Below are positions 1 to 8,332 of a stretch of 64,000 nt of DNA, piece after piece; within the stretch, counting starts at the first letter, position 1, and each line of letters opens with the position of its first letter. The notes beneath the pieces are model-generated. The model was not told where the DNA came from. It made no database searches and worked only from the letters and a program-made list of their open reading frames with translations. This DNA comes from Gemmatimonadota bacterium. Lineage in GTDB: Bacteria > Gemmatimonadota > Gemmatimonadetes > Longimicrobiales > Gaopeijiaceae. The stretch covers positions 1 to 64,000 of the forward strand of contig JAJDUP010000041.1 in the NCBI GenBank assembly GCA_022826565.1. The letters run 5' to 3'. The position numbers and the translations under genes were made by a program.

Positions 1-23
1 ACCCCACGACCTAACTTCAACCC

Positions 24-293
24 TCAACCCCCCACACCCAGCGTCCCTATGGACCTCCGCTCCTCCAAGGTGATCGGCTTGGCCTGGAATCCGCGATCGG
101 CTTGCTGGAACAGGTGGTCGGCATCGCCGGAATGGGCACCGGTCTTCTGGACGTAGAGGTAGAGTCCGTTGCCGTCGCAGTACCGGCCGGGCGGTGCGGA
201 GCGCACGAAGGCGGCCGACAGCCGCTTGTGGGGATGGCGGCCCTTGGGCTTGCCCGGCGGGAGTCTGGTGCGCGAAGTCATTACGTTATCCAT
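24..293 (-). pseudogene. Tyrosine recombinase N-terminal fragment (DUF4102-type arm-binding domain)
   Basis: Residues 31-53 (PPGRYCDGNGLYLYV and neighbours) match the start of the arm-DNA-binding domain of P4-type integrases, where a 'GRYxDGxGLYLxV' strand is typical. Similarity stops after about residue 53, at QKTGA, where family members continue with 'RRWVxRxxxxGRRRE'. The remaining ~35 residues look unrelated. No core-binding or catalytic domain follows, so this is a decayed or rearranged remnant. It is a different integrase type from the three paralogues further right, which suggests more than one element has used this locus. Confidence 0.6.
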
Positions 294-433
294 CCCCTAA
301 TCGTAACTGGGATGGAGTGGGATTGCAAGGAACGTCTCCGGCGTCCCGAGATAGGACATATCCCACCTAACCGATTGCTATTACAGGTAGTTATGAATCT
401 ATCTGGATTTCCTTGGATGTCACCAGATTCAGG
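294..433. other. AT-richer intergenic stretch before the relaxase; candidate oriT region
   Basis: This short gap is visibly richer in A and T than its surroundings. It contains an inverted repeat ATCTGG (401-406) / CCAGAT (423-428) that can be extended to GAAT..ATTC with a bulge, just upstream of the relaxase ATG at 434. In ColE1-type mobilisation modules oriT lies upstream of the mob genes, so this is the natural place to look. No nic consensus was recognised; assignment as oriT is inference from position only. Confidence 0.25.
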
Positions 434-1166
434 ATGCACGTTTAGTTCCTCGCCCGCGGAACCGGATCGGCGCGGGACGCGGCGAAGTACCTCCTCGGGG
501 AGTTGGACGCGGCGGGGAAGCCGCGCGAAGGCGTCGAGGTGCTGCGCGGGGATCCGAACGACGTGGCCGCCTTGGCCGACACGCTGGAGTTCGAGCACCG
601 GTACACGTCCGGCGTGATCGCGTGGGCGCCGGACGACCATCCCACCGACGAGCAGATCGAAGCCGTCCTCGACGAGTTCGAGAAGACGGCCTGGGCGGGT
701 CTGGAGCCCGACCGCTACGCATGGGCGGCGGTGCTGCACCGCGAGAAGGGCGGCGGCGCTCACGTCCATGTGTTCGCCGCCCGGTGCGACCTGGAGACCG
801 GTCGCAGCCTCAACATCGCGCCGCCGGGCTGGGAGAAGACCTTCGGTCCCCTCCGGGACGCCTTCAACCACGAGCACGGCTGGGCTCGCCCGGACGACCC
901 GGCACGGGCCAGGGTGGAGCAGCCCGGCCACCGCGCCTATGTCGAGGCGGCGCGTCTGCGGGCCGGGCTCCGGCTCGAAGCCTCACCCCGCGACCTGATC
1001 CGGGACTACCTCATCCAGCGCGTCGAGCACGGCATGGTGCGGAATCGCGCCGATGTCGTCGACGCACTGTGCGAGGCGGGCCTCGAAGTGCCGCGCCAAG
1101 GCAAGGAATACCTCACCGCGCTGGATCCCGAGACCGGGGACCGCTGGCGTCTCAAGGGAGAACTGT

Positions 1167-1667
1167 ATGGAGAGAACTTCGACCGCGAACGATTTGAGCG
1201 ACCGGCTGCGGAGGAGGCTGGAGACCGAACGCAGGGAGATCGAGGAGTTGACCGCGAGCGAGCTGAAGCGGCTCGCCGAGAACTCGCGGCGCGTTGCGAG
1301 GAACGCGCTCAGTACAATCGAACGCGATACGGAGGAGGCGACCGGGCGGGTGCGCGAGTTGCTCGTCAAGGCGTGGCAACGGCCCCTGATCGTGGGCCTG
1401 AGTCTTTGGCTCGGTTTCTTCGGCGGAAGCTGGGCGACGATGCGCTGGTTGGGGTGGAGCATCCACGACCGGATCGAGACGCTGGCGACGGCGAACGCGC
1501 GAATCGAGGAGGCGCACGAGACGCTGGCGGAACTGGAGGCGGACACCTGGGGGATCGCGCTCCGGGAGATCAAGGGGGAACGATACGTGGTGCTGCCATT
1601 CGGGACAGTGGCGGACCTGGGCTGGGAGGTGAGGGACCGGCCGGCCGTGAAGTTGTCGAACAGGTAG
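1167..1667 (+). CDS. MobB/MbeB-like mobilisation accessory protein, nested in the relaxase gene
   Basis: 166 residues. The first ~65 residues are charged and helical (RRRLETERREIEELTASEL), followed by a single hydrophobic segment around residues 72-92 (RPLIVGLSLWLGFFGGSWAT) and a C-terminal coiled region with TWGI...GERYVVLP. This order and the 'G-G-S-W-x-T/L-M' membrane segment are typical of MbeB/MobB, which helps the relaxosome dock at the membrane. A GGGAG motif sits 6 bases before ATG 1167. The gene lies inside the relaxase coding region in a different frame, as mbeB does inside mbeA. Unlike the relaxase, it is intact. Confidence 0.7.
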   Translation: MERTSTANDLSDRLRRRLETERREIEELTASELKRLAENSRRVARNALSTIERDTEEATGRVRELLVKAWQRPLIVGLSLWLGFFGGSWATMRWLGWSIHDRIETLATANARIEEAHETLAELEADTWGIALREIKGERYVVLPFGTVADLGWEVRDRPAVKLSNR

Positions 1668-1676
1668 AGGAGCTTT

Positions 1677-1937
1677 ATGAGCGAGTTGGAACGGCAGTTG
1701 ACGGAGGCCTTGAAGACGTTGTCCGTGCAGTACGAGCGGGCACAGCGGCGGCACTCCGGGCAGATCGAAGCTTTGCACGAATACGTCGAAGTCTTGCGAG
1801 AATACGTCGAAGCCTTGAGGCAGCACGCCGAGCGGCAGAGCGGGGAGAGCGAAGCCTTGCGGACGCGGATCGAGTGGCTGGACGGGCAAGTGGAACGCTT
1901 GGCCGAATCGTACGGCACGCTCGCCGCGACCTTGTGA
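1677..1937 (+). CDS. MobD/MbeD-like small mobilisation protein, nested in the relaxase gene
   Basis: 86 residues, almost entirely coiled coil. The start MSELERQLTEALKTLSVQYE closely follows the MbeD/MobD pattern 'MTELEKQLLxALEQLQQDY'. The middle has a heptad-like repeat (EALHEYVEVLREYVEALRQH). The function in ColE1 plasmids is an accessory role in mobilisation or entry exclusion; here it is inferred by family. GAGGAG precedes ATG 1677, and the gene begins 9 bases after the mobB-like stop, so the two are probably co-translated. It too lies within the relaxase reading frame. Confidence 0.65.
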   Translation: MSELERQLTEALKTLSVQYERAQRRHSGQIEALHEYVEVLREYVEALRQHAERQSGESEALRTRIEWLDGQVERLAESYGTLAATL

Positions 1938-2094
1938 GGATGGTGACGGTGCTGAGCCGGCGCGGGCGCGACCGCGACCGCGATCTCGGTCCGAGCCGCT
2001 GATGGCTTCCGGCAGGGCCGGATCTGGCGCGGGCCATGCCGCTCCGCGAACTTTCGTTCGCGCAGATCGTGCGGCCCATCACGAGAGGAATCGA

Positions 2095-3258
2095 ATGATG
2101 GGAAGCACGAAGCGGGACCGGCGCAGCTATAGCGCCGGCGAGTGGGGCCGGAACCGGGTGAGGGTGTTCGCCGATCCCAAGACCGGCATCTTCCAGATAG
2201 AGTGGCGGGAGAACGGACGCAGGCTCACCCGGTCTCTGAAACACCGGGATTGGGCGCGAGCCAAGCGGCAGGCCGACGAGATCGCCGCCGGCCTCGCCGG
2301 GCCGGACCTGAACGGCAAGGCGGAAGCCGAGCCCGAGCCGCCCACACTGGGAGCGCTTTTTGAAATCTACGGTGAGGAGGTGACGCCCTCGAAGACGCCT
2401 CAGTCCCGGCGTCGGGACCGAGCCACGATGGCGATGTTCCTCAAGTGCTTCGGCAGGGACCGAAGGCCGGAGACCCTTTCGCAACGCGACTGGGATCGCT
2501 TCATCCGCGAGCGCCGGGCGGGAAGGATCGGTCCCAGAGGCAAGCCGGTGGGCAACCGGATGATCGAATGCGACCTTACGCTCCTGATGGCGGTGCTGAA
2601 CTGGGCGGCGAGGTCGAGGGACGACCAGGGCCGCCTGCTTCTCGACAGAAACCCGCTGAAGGGTCTCCGCAAGCCCATCGAGAAGAACCCCACCCGGGTT
2701 GTTCTGACCGAGGACGAGTACCGGGCCATGCTCGGGGTCTCGTGGCAGGTGGACTGGCGATTCCATGTCGCGCTCGTGCTCGCGCACGAAACCGGGCACA
2801 GGATCGGCGCGATTCGCAACCTCCGGTGGGAGGACATCGACTTCGAGGGCCGGGAGGTGCGCTGGCGGGCGGAACACGAGAAGACCGGCTACGAGCACGT
2901 CACGCCGCTGACCGGCGATGCGGTGGCCGCGCTTGAAGAGGCGCGGCGGGTGAACCCCGGAAGCGGGAACGATCCCGTGCTGCCCGCACCGAAACAGCCC
3001 TCGCATTGCCTCGGTCGCTACATGGCGCTGAGGTGGTGGTACAAGGCCGCGAAACTCGCGGGTCTCGAACCGAAGCGCGGCCGGGGCTGGCACTCGCTCA
3101 GGCGCAAGTTCGCTTCGGACCTGATGGACCAGCCGCTCAAGGTGCTCTGCGAACTCGGAGGCTGGAAGGAGCCCACGACCGTGCTGCGTTGCTACCAGCA
3201 GGCCAACCCGGGACAACTCAGGAAGGCTCTGGATGGCCGCCGGAGGGTTCGCACCTGA
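2095..3258 (+). CDS. Tyrosine recombinase / integrase (copy 1, full length)
   Basis: 387 residues. Layout: N-terminal strand-rich arm domain (residues 1-75, with VRVFADPKTGIFQIEWRENG), SAM-like core-binding domain (~85-200), catalytic domain (~205-387). Catalytic residues visible: Arg in GHRIGAIRNL (~235), His and Arg in WHSLRRKF (~332), Trp in LGGWK, nucleophile Tyr in LRCYQQ (~366). It would integrate or excise the surrounding element. ATG 2095 is chosen because GAGAGGA lies just upstream, and the same 5' sequence and start context recur before copy 3; the frame is open back to 2002. It follows the mob module directly, giving an integrative mobilisable arrangement. Confidence 0.9.
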   Translation: MMGSTKRDRRSYSAGEWGRNRVRVFADPKTGIFQIEWRENGRRLTRSLKHRDWARAKRQADEIAAGLAGPDLNGKAEAEPEPPTLGALFEIYGEEVTPSKTPQSRRRDRATMAMFLKCFGRDRRPETLSQRDWDRFIRERRAGRIGPRGKPVGNRMIECDLTLLMAVLNWAARSRDDQGRLLLDRNPLKGLRKPIEKNPTRVVLTEDEYRAMLGVSWQVDWRFHVALVLAHETGHRIGAIRNLRWEDIDFEGREVRWRAEHEKTGYEHVTPLTGDAVAALEEARRVNPGSGNDPVLPAPKQPSHCLGRYMALRWWYKAAKLAGLEPKRGRGWHSLRRKFASDLMDQPLKVLCELGGWKEPTTVLRCYQQANPGQLRKALDGRRRVRT

Positions 3259-3270
3259 GATCCCCGAAAG

Positions 3271-3334
3271 GGCGGGAATCATTCGGCGGGAGTCGAACTA
3301 CAGAAGCCCGCAACTACCACGTTCACAACAGGAT
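3271..3334 (+). repeat. Conserved post-integrase sequence, copy 1 (candidate att region)
   Basis: Begins GGCGGGAATCATTCGGCGGGA 12 bases after the integrase stop. The same block recurs after integrase 2 (4279) and integrase 3 (13250). Copies 1 and 2 also share TCACAAC at the same spacing. A conserved sequence immediately beyond an integrase gene is the expected location of an attachment site; that role is inferred. Confidence 0.45.
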
Positions 3335-3350
3335 GCGCGTCTAGCAACAC

Positions 3351-4265
3351 TTGCTGGAGAGGCTCTTTGACATCTACGGTGAGGAGGTGACGCCCACCAA
3401 GACGAGGCGGGTCCAGCACCGGGACAGGATCGGGACGGCAATGTTCCTCGACCTTCTCGGTCGGGACCGACGGCCCGAGACCCTGTCTCAAAGGGACTGG
3501 GACCGCTTCATCCGCGAGCGCCGGGCGGGAAGGATCGGGCCGAGCGGGAAGCCGGTGTCCAACCGGACCATCGAGTTGGACCTGAAGTTTCTGCTAGCGG
3601 TGCTCAACTGGGCGACGAAATCCAGAGACGAGGAGGGGAAGCTCCTTCTCGACTCGAACCCGCTGAGGGGTCTCAGGACGCCCAAGGAGAAGAACCCCGC
3701 CAGGGTCGTTCTCTCCGAGGAGGAGTACCGGGCGATGCTCGGGGTGTCCCGGCAGGTGGACTGGCGGTTCCACGTCGCGTTCGTGCTCGCACACGAGACC
3801 GGTCACCGGATCGGGGCCATCCGCAACCTGAGGTGGTCCGATGTGGACTTCGAGGGTCGCGAGGTGCGGTGGCGCGCGGAGCACGAGAAGACGGGATACG
3901 AGCACGTCACGCCGATGACGGACGAGGCGGTAGCGGTGTTGGAGGAGGCGCGGGACGCGAACCCCGGGAGCGGGGAGACGCTGATCCTGCCCGCGACGAA
4001 GAATCCCTCGGCGAGCATCGGCAGGGGACGGACGGGCGCTTGGTGGCGCAAGGCCGAGCGGTTGGCGGGACTGGAGCCGAAGGCGCGGCGGGGCTGGCAC
4101 TCGCTGAGGCGCAAGTTTGCCAGCGACCTGATGGATCTGCCGCTCAAGGTGCTCTGCGAATTGGGCGGATGGAAGGAGGCCCAGACGGTGCTGCGCTGCT
4201 ACCAGCAGGCCGACGCGGGACAACTCAGGAAGGCGCTGGACAGCCGCCCGAGGGTCCGCGCCTGA
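3351..4265 (+). CDS. Tyrosine recombinase (copy 2), N-terminally truncated
   Basis: 304 residues from TTG 3351. It is collinear with copy 1 and copy 3 from FDIYGEEVTPTK onward but lacks their first ~85 residues, the arm-binding domain. The catalytic set is complete: Arg in GHRIGAIRNL, His-x2-Arg in WHSLRRKF, LGGWK, Tyr in LRCYQQ. Loss of the arm domain should impair specific integration even if cleavage chemistry survives. The break point is preceded by CAGGATGCGCGTCTAG (3329-3344), nearly identical to the sequence at the relaxase start. No ribosome binding site was seen. Probably a remnant of a second element. Confidence 0.7.
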   Translation: MLERLFDIYGEEVTPTKTRRVQHRDRIGTAMFLDLLGRDRRPETLSQRDWDRFIRERRAGRIGPSGKPVSNRTIELDLKFLLAVLNWATKSRDEEGKLLLDSNPLRGLRTPKEKNPARVVLSEEEYRAMLGVSRQVDWRFHVAFVLAHETGHRIGAIRNLRWSDVDFEGREVRWRAEHEKTGYEHVTPMTDEAVAVLEEARDANPGSGETLILPATKNPSASIGRGRTGAWWRKAERLAGLEPKARRGWHSLRRKFASDLMDLPLKVLCELGGWKEAQTVLRCYQQADAGQLRKALDSRPRVRA

Positions 4266-4278
4266 CCCAATCCAAATC

Positions 4279-4340
4279 GGCGGGAATCATTCAGCGGGAA
4301 CCCGACCGCCGAATCCCGTAAGCTGAACGATCACAACGAC
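4279..4340 (+). repeat. Conserved post-integrase sequence, copy 2 (candidate att region)
   Basis: Starts GGCGGGAATCATTCAGCGGG 14 bases after the integrase 2 stop and continues into ACCGCCGAATCCCGTAAG. The block aligns with 3271 and 13250; the part CGAATCYCGTAA is shared with copy 3. It overlaps the 3' end of the convergent restriction-modification gene. Inferred to be an att-type sequence or a remnant of one. Confidence 0.45.
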
Positions 4341-7300
4341 ATGGGAATCCGAATGCTCATGTCGCGTAGGCTGAGTCGGCGCTCGGCATCCCATCGGAAG
4401 GGCGGCAGGACTTCGCCGTCCTCGTCCACATGGCCGATGTCGCGAGCGAACGGGGCCATGTCGTGGGCCGTGTAGGTGAGTTCGAGCACCGCCTCGCGGA
4501 CGATCTCCTCCGCTGTCTTGGGTCCGAGAGTCACGGCCCCGTACCGCTCCGGCGGTACTACGGGAAGTTGCTCGACGATGAACCAGTTCAGATGCTGGCC
4601 CTGGATCTTCTGACGCGCCACATAGTCGAATAGCACGGCGTTGAAGTTGGCCACGAGGCACGCTGCGTCGGCCCCGCCATACCAGTCTGCCGAGACGATG
4701 GGGAGCGTGTTCCCCACCCCGGAGCCCGGAATCAGAGCGGCGATCATCGAGCGAACGTTCGTCGGGGCTGTGACATCCTTGAACCCCAGCAGATATGGGG
4801 CTTCGGGAAATGTCGTCGTGTCACGAAGCACCCAGTACTGCGGGTCCGGCAGCCAGTTCGGGTCGGAATGCTGTTCCGGGGTGGCCGGTCTCGGCTGGGC
4901 CGGGCGGTGGAGGTTCTTCGGGTTGATGACGATGCTGGCGGCCCGGTGGTCGAACGCCTGCACCATCTTGCCCTCGTAGAGCGGCACCCATTCCCCGGAC
5001 GGGCTCTGGTACCGGTTGCCGCCGACCGGCCACGCGCCTTCCTTCTCCTCCAGTTCGGACCGGGTGCGGAACAGGCCGGAGTGGTTGGTCATGTGGAACA
5101 TCGTCGAGTACTTCACCGGCCACGCCTTCACCTCCTCGCCCGAGGAGCGGTCCACCAGCACCGGCAGGCGTTCGTAGATGGCGGCGGTTAGCTCCGCGTC
5201 CCGCCGTGACCGGAAGATCGGCGCGGTGCCGGTGTTCGGGTTCACCCGAGCGAAATCGGCGGCGGACAGGGAGAAGCACCGTTCCCGGTCTTTGGTCTCC
5301 GAGACGTCCTGAAGGAAAAACGCGCAGCGGGCGGGTTGAGTCCACGGGGCCGGGCTGGCGACGAAGGCGCAGAACTTGAACCGGCTGTCCACGTCGGGGA
5401 AGAAAGACGTGGTGTCGTAGCGCGTCCGCCGGTTCTCGAAGTCGTAGAGGGCCTTGAGCCGCCCCTCCGTGGCCACGCTCTTGAAGAACGGGGCCGCCAT
5501 CTTGTCGGACGCGATGCCGGACGGCACGAGCAACCCGACCATGCCGTCTGGCTTCACGAGCGTCATGGCCCGTTCGACGAACAGCGAGTAGAGGTTGAGG
5601 TCGCCGCGGGCCAGCAGCGGGTAATCTCCCGAAGTCCGGGCCACCCGCGCACCCGCAGCCGCCCGTTCGCTTGCCAGCCGGAAGTCCTCCGCGAGCGGAT
5701 CTTCCGCCTTCTGGAGTTCGGCGATCATGCGCTTCCGGTCGGCGGCGCGGGGAGCCATCGCGATCTCGGGTCGGCGGGCCGCGAACCATTCGACCTGTTG
5801 AAGCTTCATCCGGTCCCAAGGGGGATTGCCGATCACCGCGTCGAACCCGCCCTTCAACTCCTTGGCCTCCCAGTCCGACCACACGCCGGGGAAGGCGACC
5901 TGCCAGTTCAGGAACCGCTCGTTCGCGGCCAATCCCAAGGCATCGTTCAGGTGGGGGAGGTGGGCATCCTTCGAGTCGAACGGCTCTCCCTGGGCGATGG
6001 CGATCTGGTCGCCGAACACGCCGTCCAGCCACTTGAGGAACGCGGTCCTAACCGGCCCTTTGCGGATTCCCAGCCAGTCGAACGCGTGAAAGAGTGACAC
6101 GAATGCGTGCAGGGGAGCGGTCATCTCCGAGACTTCGGCGAAGATGTCGGCCGAACGGTGCGCCTCGGCGATCTCGGCGTCGGTCAGCCCCTCGATGATC
6201 TGCATGGGCGCGGCCGCGCGCGTGGCCCGCGCGAGGGGTCCCCGAAGGAACAGGCTGCTCTGCTCGTCCGTCCTTCGGATCGTGGGCTCCACCCAAGCGC
6301 CGAACAGGCTGTCGCCGCAGCGGAGATGATGATCCAGAAAGCTCAACGGAGCGCCGACGGTGAAGGTGTGGAGCCACAGCGAGACCTTGGCCAGTTCCAC
6401 CGCCATGGGGTTCTTGTCCACGCCGTAGACGCACCGCTTGAGCACCATCCGTCGGACGATGTGCCGGTCGTCGAGTTGGCCCGGATCGAACGTCCACCCC
6501 CGGTCCTCGGCGTTGTCCATGATCGTGTTGCGGATCCCCTCGATCCGTTCCGCGAGCGGCGACAGGTATCCGTCCTGGATCGCCTCCGCCTCGGCCATCG
6601 CCTCGATGACGCGGTCGGCAAGGTAGTCCACGAGGTTGACCAAGAAGTGTCCCGATCCCATCGCCGGATCGCAGACCTTCAGTTCGAGCGTCCGTTCGGC
6701 CGGATCGAGCCGCTTCAGGCGGCCCATGCGCCGATCCTCCGGGACCTCTCGGGTAGCGACATCGGTCGCCTCGGCGGCGAACGCGTCCATCCGGGCGTCC
6801 ACGAGCGGTCCGGCGGTCTCCCGGACGATCAGATCGACCAGATCGTCCGGCGTGTAGTAGCTGCCCGAGTCCTTGCGGGCGAACACGTTCGGGCGCACGA
6901 CGATGTTCCCCCCCTCGCGGACGACCTCCCGTTCGAGGAGCCGCTCGTAGATCGAGCCGAGTTGCTGCACACCGAGATCCCGGTAGTTGATGTACCGGCG
7001 TCCGAGCGGCGTCCGCTCGAACGACAGCGCATCGATGACGTCGGCCATCACCGCGTCGCCCAGCCGGACGCGCGACAGCAGGGGCGCCCCGTCGCGGTCG
7101 AACAGCCCACCGTTGTAGGGAGGAAGACCTATCGAGGCGTCGCCTTGGTCGATGGCCCGGCACAGATCGTCGAACGCTGACCAGTAGCGCGCCGCCGCGA
7201 CCGAGAACACGTCGCCCTCGTCCTTGCGGCGTCCGATGTCGCCGCGCACCCGGTCCCGGAGCGCGTAGTCGTCGTACCGGCTGTCCCGTACTGGCAGGAG

Positions 7301-7345
7301 ATCGCGGTCCTCCGCGTAGAGCACGAAGAGGAGCCTGTAGAGCAC
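4331..7345 (-). CDS. Eco57I-like/type IIG N6-adenine DNA methyltransferase portion (frameshifted from its nuclease part)
   Basis: 1004 residues from GTG 7345. Motif I is DPAMGSGHFL (~226-235) and the adenine-methyltransferase motif IV is NPPW (~507-510). A helical stretch YYTPDDLVDLIV (~163-174) precedes motif I, as is usual in type IIG and BREX-like methylases, and a specificity-like region occupies the last ~450 residues. It would methylate adenine in a specific DNA site using AdoMet. The upstream frame (to 7938) encodes the nuclease-like N-terminus. The two join seamlessly if one base is added near 7346, at ...GAVLL-VLYRLLFVLYAED..., so this looks like one ~1,200-residue gene broken by a 1-nt deletion. 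Translation from the internal GTG, coupled to the upstream frame, is possible. Confidence 0.8.
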   Translation of the reverse strand: MLYRLLFVLYAEDRDLLPVRDSRYDDYALRDRVRGDIGRRKDEGDVFSVAAARYWSAFDDLCRAIDQGDASIGLPPYNGGLFDRDGAPLLSRVRLGDAVMADVIDALSFERTPLGRRYINYRDLGVQQLGSIYERLLEREVVREGGNIVVRPNVFARKDSGSYYTPDDLVDLIVRETAGPLVDARMDAFAAEATDVATREVPEDRRMGRLKRLDPAERTLELKVCDPAMGSGHFLVNLVDYLADRVIEAMAEAEAIQDGYLSPLAERIEGIRNTIMDNAEDRGWTFDPGQLDDRHIVRRMVLKRCVYGVDKNPMAVELAKVSLWLHTFTVGAPLSFLDHHLRCGDSLFGAWVEPTIRRTDEQSSLFLRGPLARATRAAAPMQIIEGLTDAEIAEAHRSADIFAEVSEMTAPLHAFVSLFHAFDWLGIRKGPVRTAFLKWLDGVFGDQIAIAQGEPFDSKDAHLPHLNDALGLAANERFLNWQVAFPGVWSDWEAKELKGGFDAVIGNPPWDRMKLQQVEWFAARRPEIAMAPRAADRKRMIAELQKAEDPLAEDFRLASERAAAGARVARTSGDYPLLARGDLNLYSLFVERAMTLVKPDGMVGLLVPSGIASDKMAAPFFKSVATEGRLKALYDFENRRTRYDTTSFFPDVDSRFKFCAFVASPAPWTQPARCAFFLQDVSETKDRERCFSLSAADFARVNPNTGTAPIFRSRRDAELTAAIYERLPVLVDRSSGEEVKAWPVKYSTMFHMTNHSGLFRTRSELEEKEGAWPVGGNRYQSPSGEWVPLYEGKMVQAFDHRAASIVINPKNLHRPAQPRPATPEQHSDPNWLPDPQYWVLRDTTTFPEAPYLLGFKDVTAPTNVRSMIAALIPGSGVGNTLPIVSADWYGGADAACLVANFNAVLFDYVARQKIQGQHLNWFIVEQLPVVPPERYGAVTLGPKTAEEIVREAVLELTYTAHDMAPFARDIGHVDEDGEVLPPFRWDAERRLSLRDMSIRIPMSL

Positions 7346-7938
7346 GACAAGAGAACCGCCCCGAGATCGAGCTCGAAGAACTGCTCGGAGACCGAACGCG
7401 CCCCGGCCCAGTAGAGCCGCCAGCGGGCACCGTTCGTCAAGATGCCCCAGCGCACCTTGCCGGTGGTCACGTCGTCGATGCGCCGGAGGTAGCGCAGCAT
7501 CTGGGTCGAGGGCGCGGACTCCTCGCCCCGGCGGCCCGAACGGCGATCAAGGGGCCGCAGCCAGCGTTTGGACTCGACGATGGCCAGACCGTGGCCGTAG
7601 CGCCTCCACTCCTCGGCGAAGCGGTTGGCGCGGTTCTTGGCGGCAGCGTCTGCGAACAGCAAGCCGTCCGGCACGTCTTGGCGGCCGACCGGCGACAGGT
7701 TCTGCTGCCTGAGATGGGCCGTCCAACCGAGTCGCTTCAACACCGGCCAGATCAGGTCCTCTTCGGTCTGGCTCTCGTTGGGCGAAAGGTCTGTGGGGAA
7801 GCGGTCGAACCGGGCCTGCAACGCGGCTTCGAGGCCGTCAAGGGCCGACGCCGACACGTCTTTCCAATCGGGAAGCTCCGTGATGGCTTCCCGGAGGAAG
7901 CCCTCCGCGAAAAGGCTACCGTCAAAGGGTCGGGACAC
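7346..7938 (-). CDS. Type IIG restriction enzyme N-terminal nuclease part (broken from its methylase by a frameshift)
   Basis: About 198 homologous residues from ATG 7938. The segment has WPVLKRLGW, then VPDGLLF and IVESKRWLRPLD, which fits a PD-(D/E)xK nuclease core (D...ExK), followed by RWGILTNGARWRLY, a strand pair typical of these enzymes. It would cut DNA lacking the cognate methylation. After SEQFFELDLGAVLL the frame runs on into unrelated sequence, ending at 7129, whereas the true continuation lies one frame over. With the frameshift the enzyme would be split. No separate regulatory C-protein was found. Confidence 0.65.
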
Positions 7939-8332
7939 CGTTAGTTTCCGCCGTTCGAGGCCAAGGACACCCGGACGCTCCTGCCTCGTAGCGCGCTGCC
8001 TGCCATGGTTGCATTCCTCCTGATGCTGTCAATGGTCCGCCGTCCAAACCTAGCGACCCTCCGATGGGAGCGCGTTTCCGAGCCGACCAAGAGCCGAAAG
8101 CGTTGGTTCGGGGATGTCGCCGACCGCCGGAAGAAGTCTCTCCAAGCCGTCGCCGGGTAGCTTGGACCCGTAGCTGGATACTCCGGTCGTGGGCCGGGCC
8201 GTGGCCGGGGGAGCGGCTGGCGGCGGTGTCCGGCGGGATGCATACGGCATTGAACACCCCGGTACGTTACCGGCGCATGGAATGCTGCCCGCTGGTTGAC
8301 TCGACTGCGAACGGTTCATCACCGTTTCAGAC
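7939..8332. other. Divergent intergenic region between the restriction gene and the wHTH-like gene
   Basis: 394 bases with no convincing gene. A perfect inverted repeat AACGGT-tcatc-ACCGTT at 8310-8326 ends 6 bases before ATG 8333, and a TTGACT lies at 8296-8301. It may hold promoters for the two divergent genes. Several short open frames here have no recognisable protein features. Confidence 0.3.

Larger units (their letters stand above)
434..2002 (+). pseudogene. ColE1/MobA-type relaxase with an amber codon at codon 4
   Basis: Relaxase that would nick oriT and pilot plasmid or element DNA in conjugal mobilisation. From ATG 434 the frame reads M-H-V-stop-F-L-A-R-G-T-G-S, then continues open to 2002. 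This matches the usual N-terminus M-x-V-K-F-x-A-R-G of MbeA-type relaxases, so Lys4 appears changed to TAG (443-445). The predicted catalytic Tyr is codon 19 (488-490), the same number as in ColE1 MbeA. Motif III is H-x7-H-x-H (HVHVF at nt 761-775), where ColE1 MbeA has H-x6-E-x-N. The C-terminal half is Arg/Asp/Gly-rich and overlaps mobB- and mobD-like genes in another frame. Restart at TTG 503 would give 499 residues but lose Tyr19. The stop overlaps the ATG at 2002. Confidence 0.8.

Noticed and set aside
4331..7938. BREX PglX or a phage-defence island
   Set aside because: The methylase resembles type IIG and PglX families, but no BrxA/B/C/L/Z-type genes are next to it, and an N-terminal nuclease segment is present.
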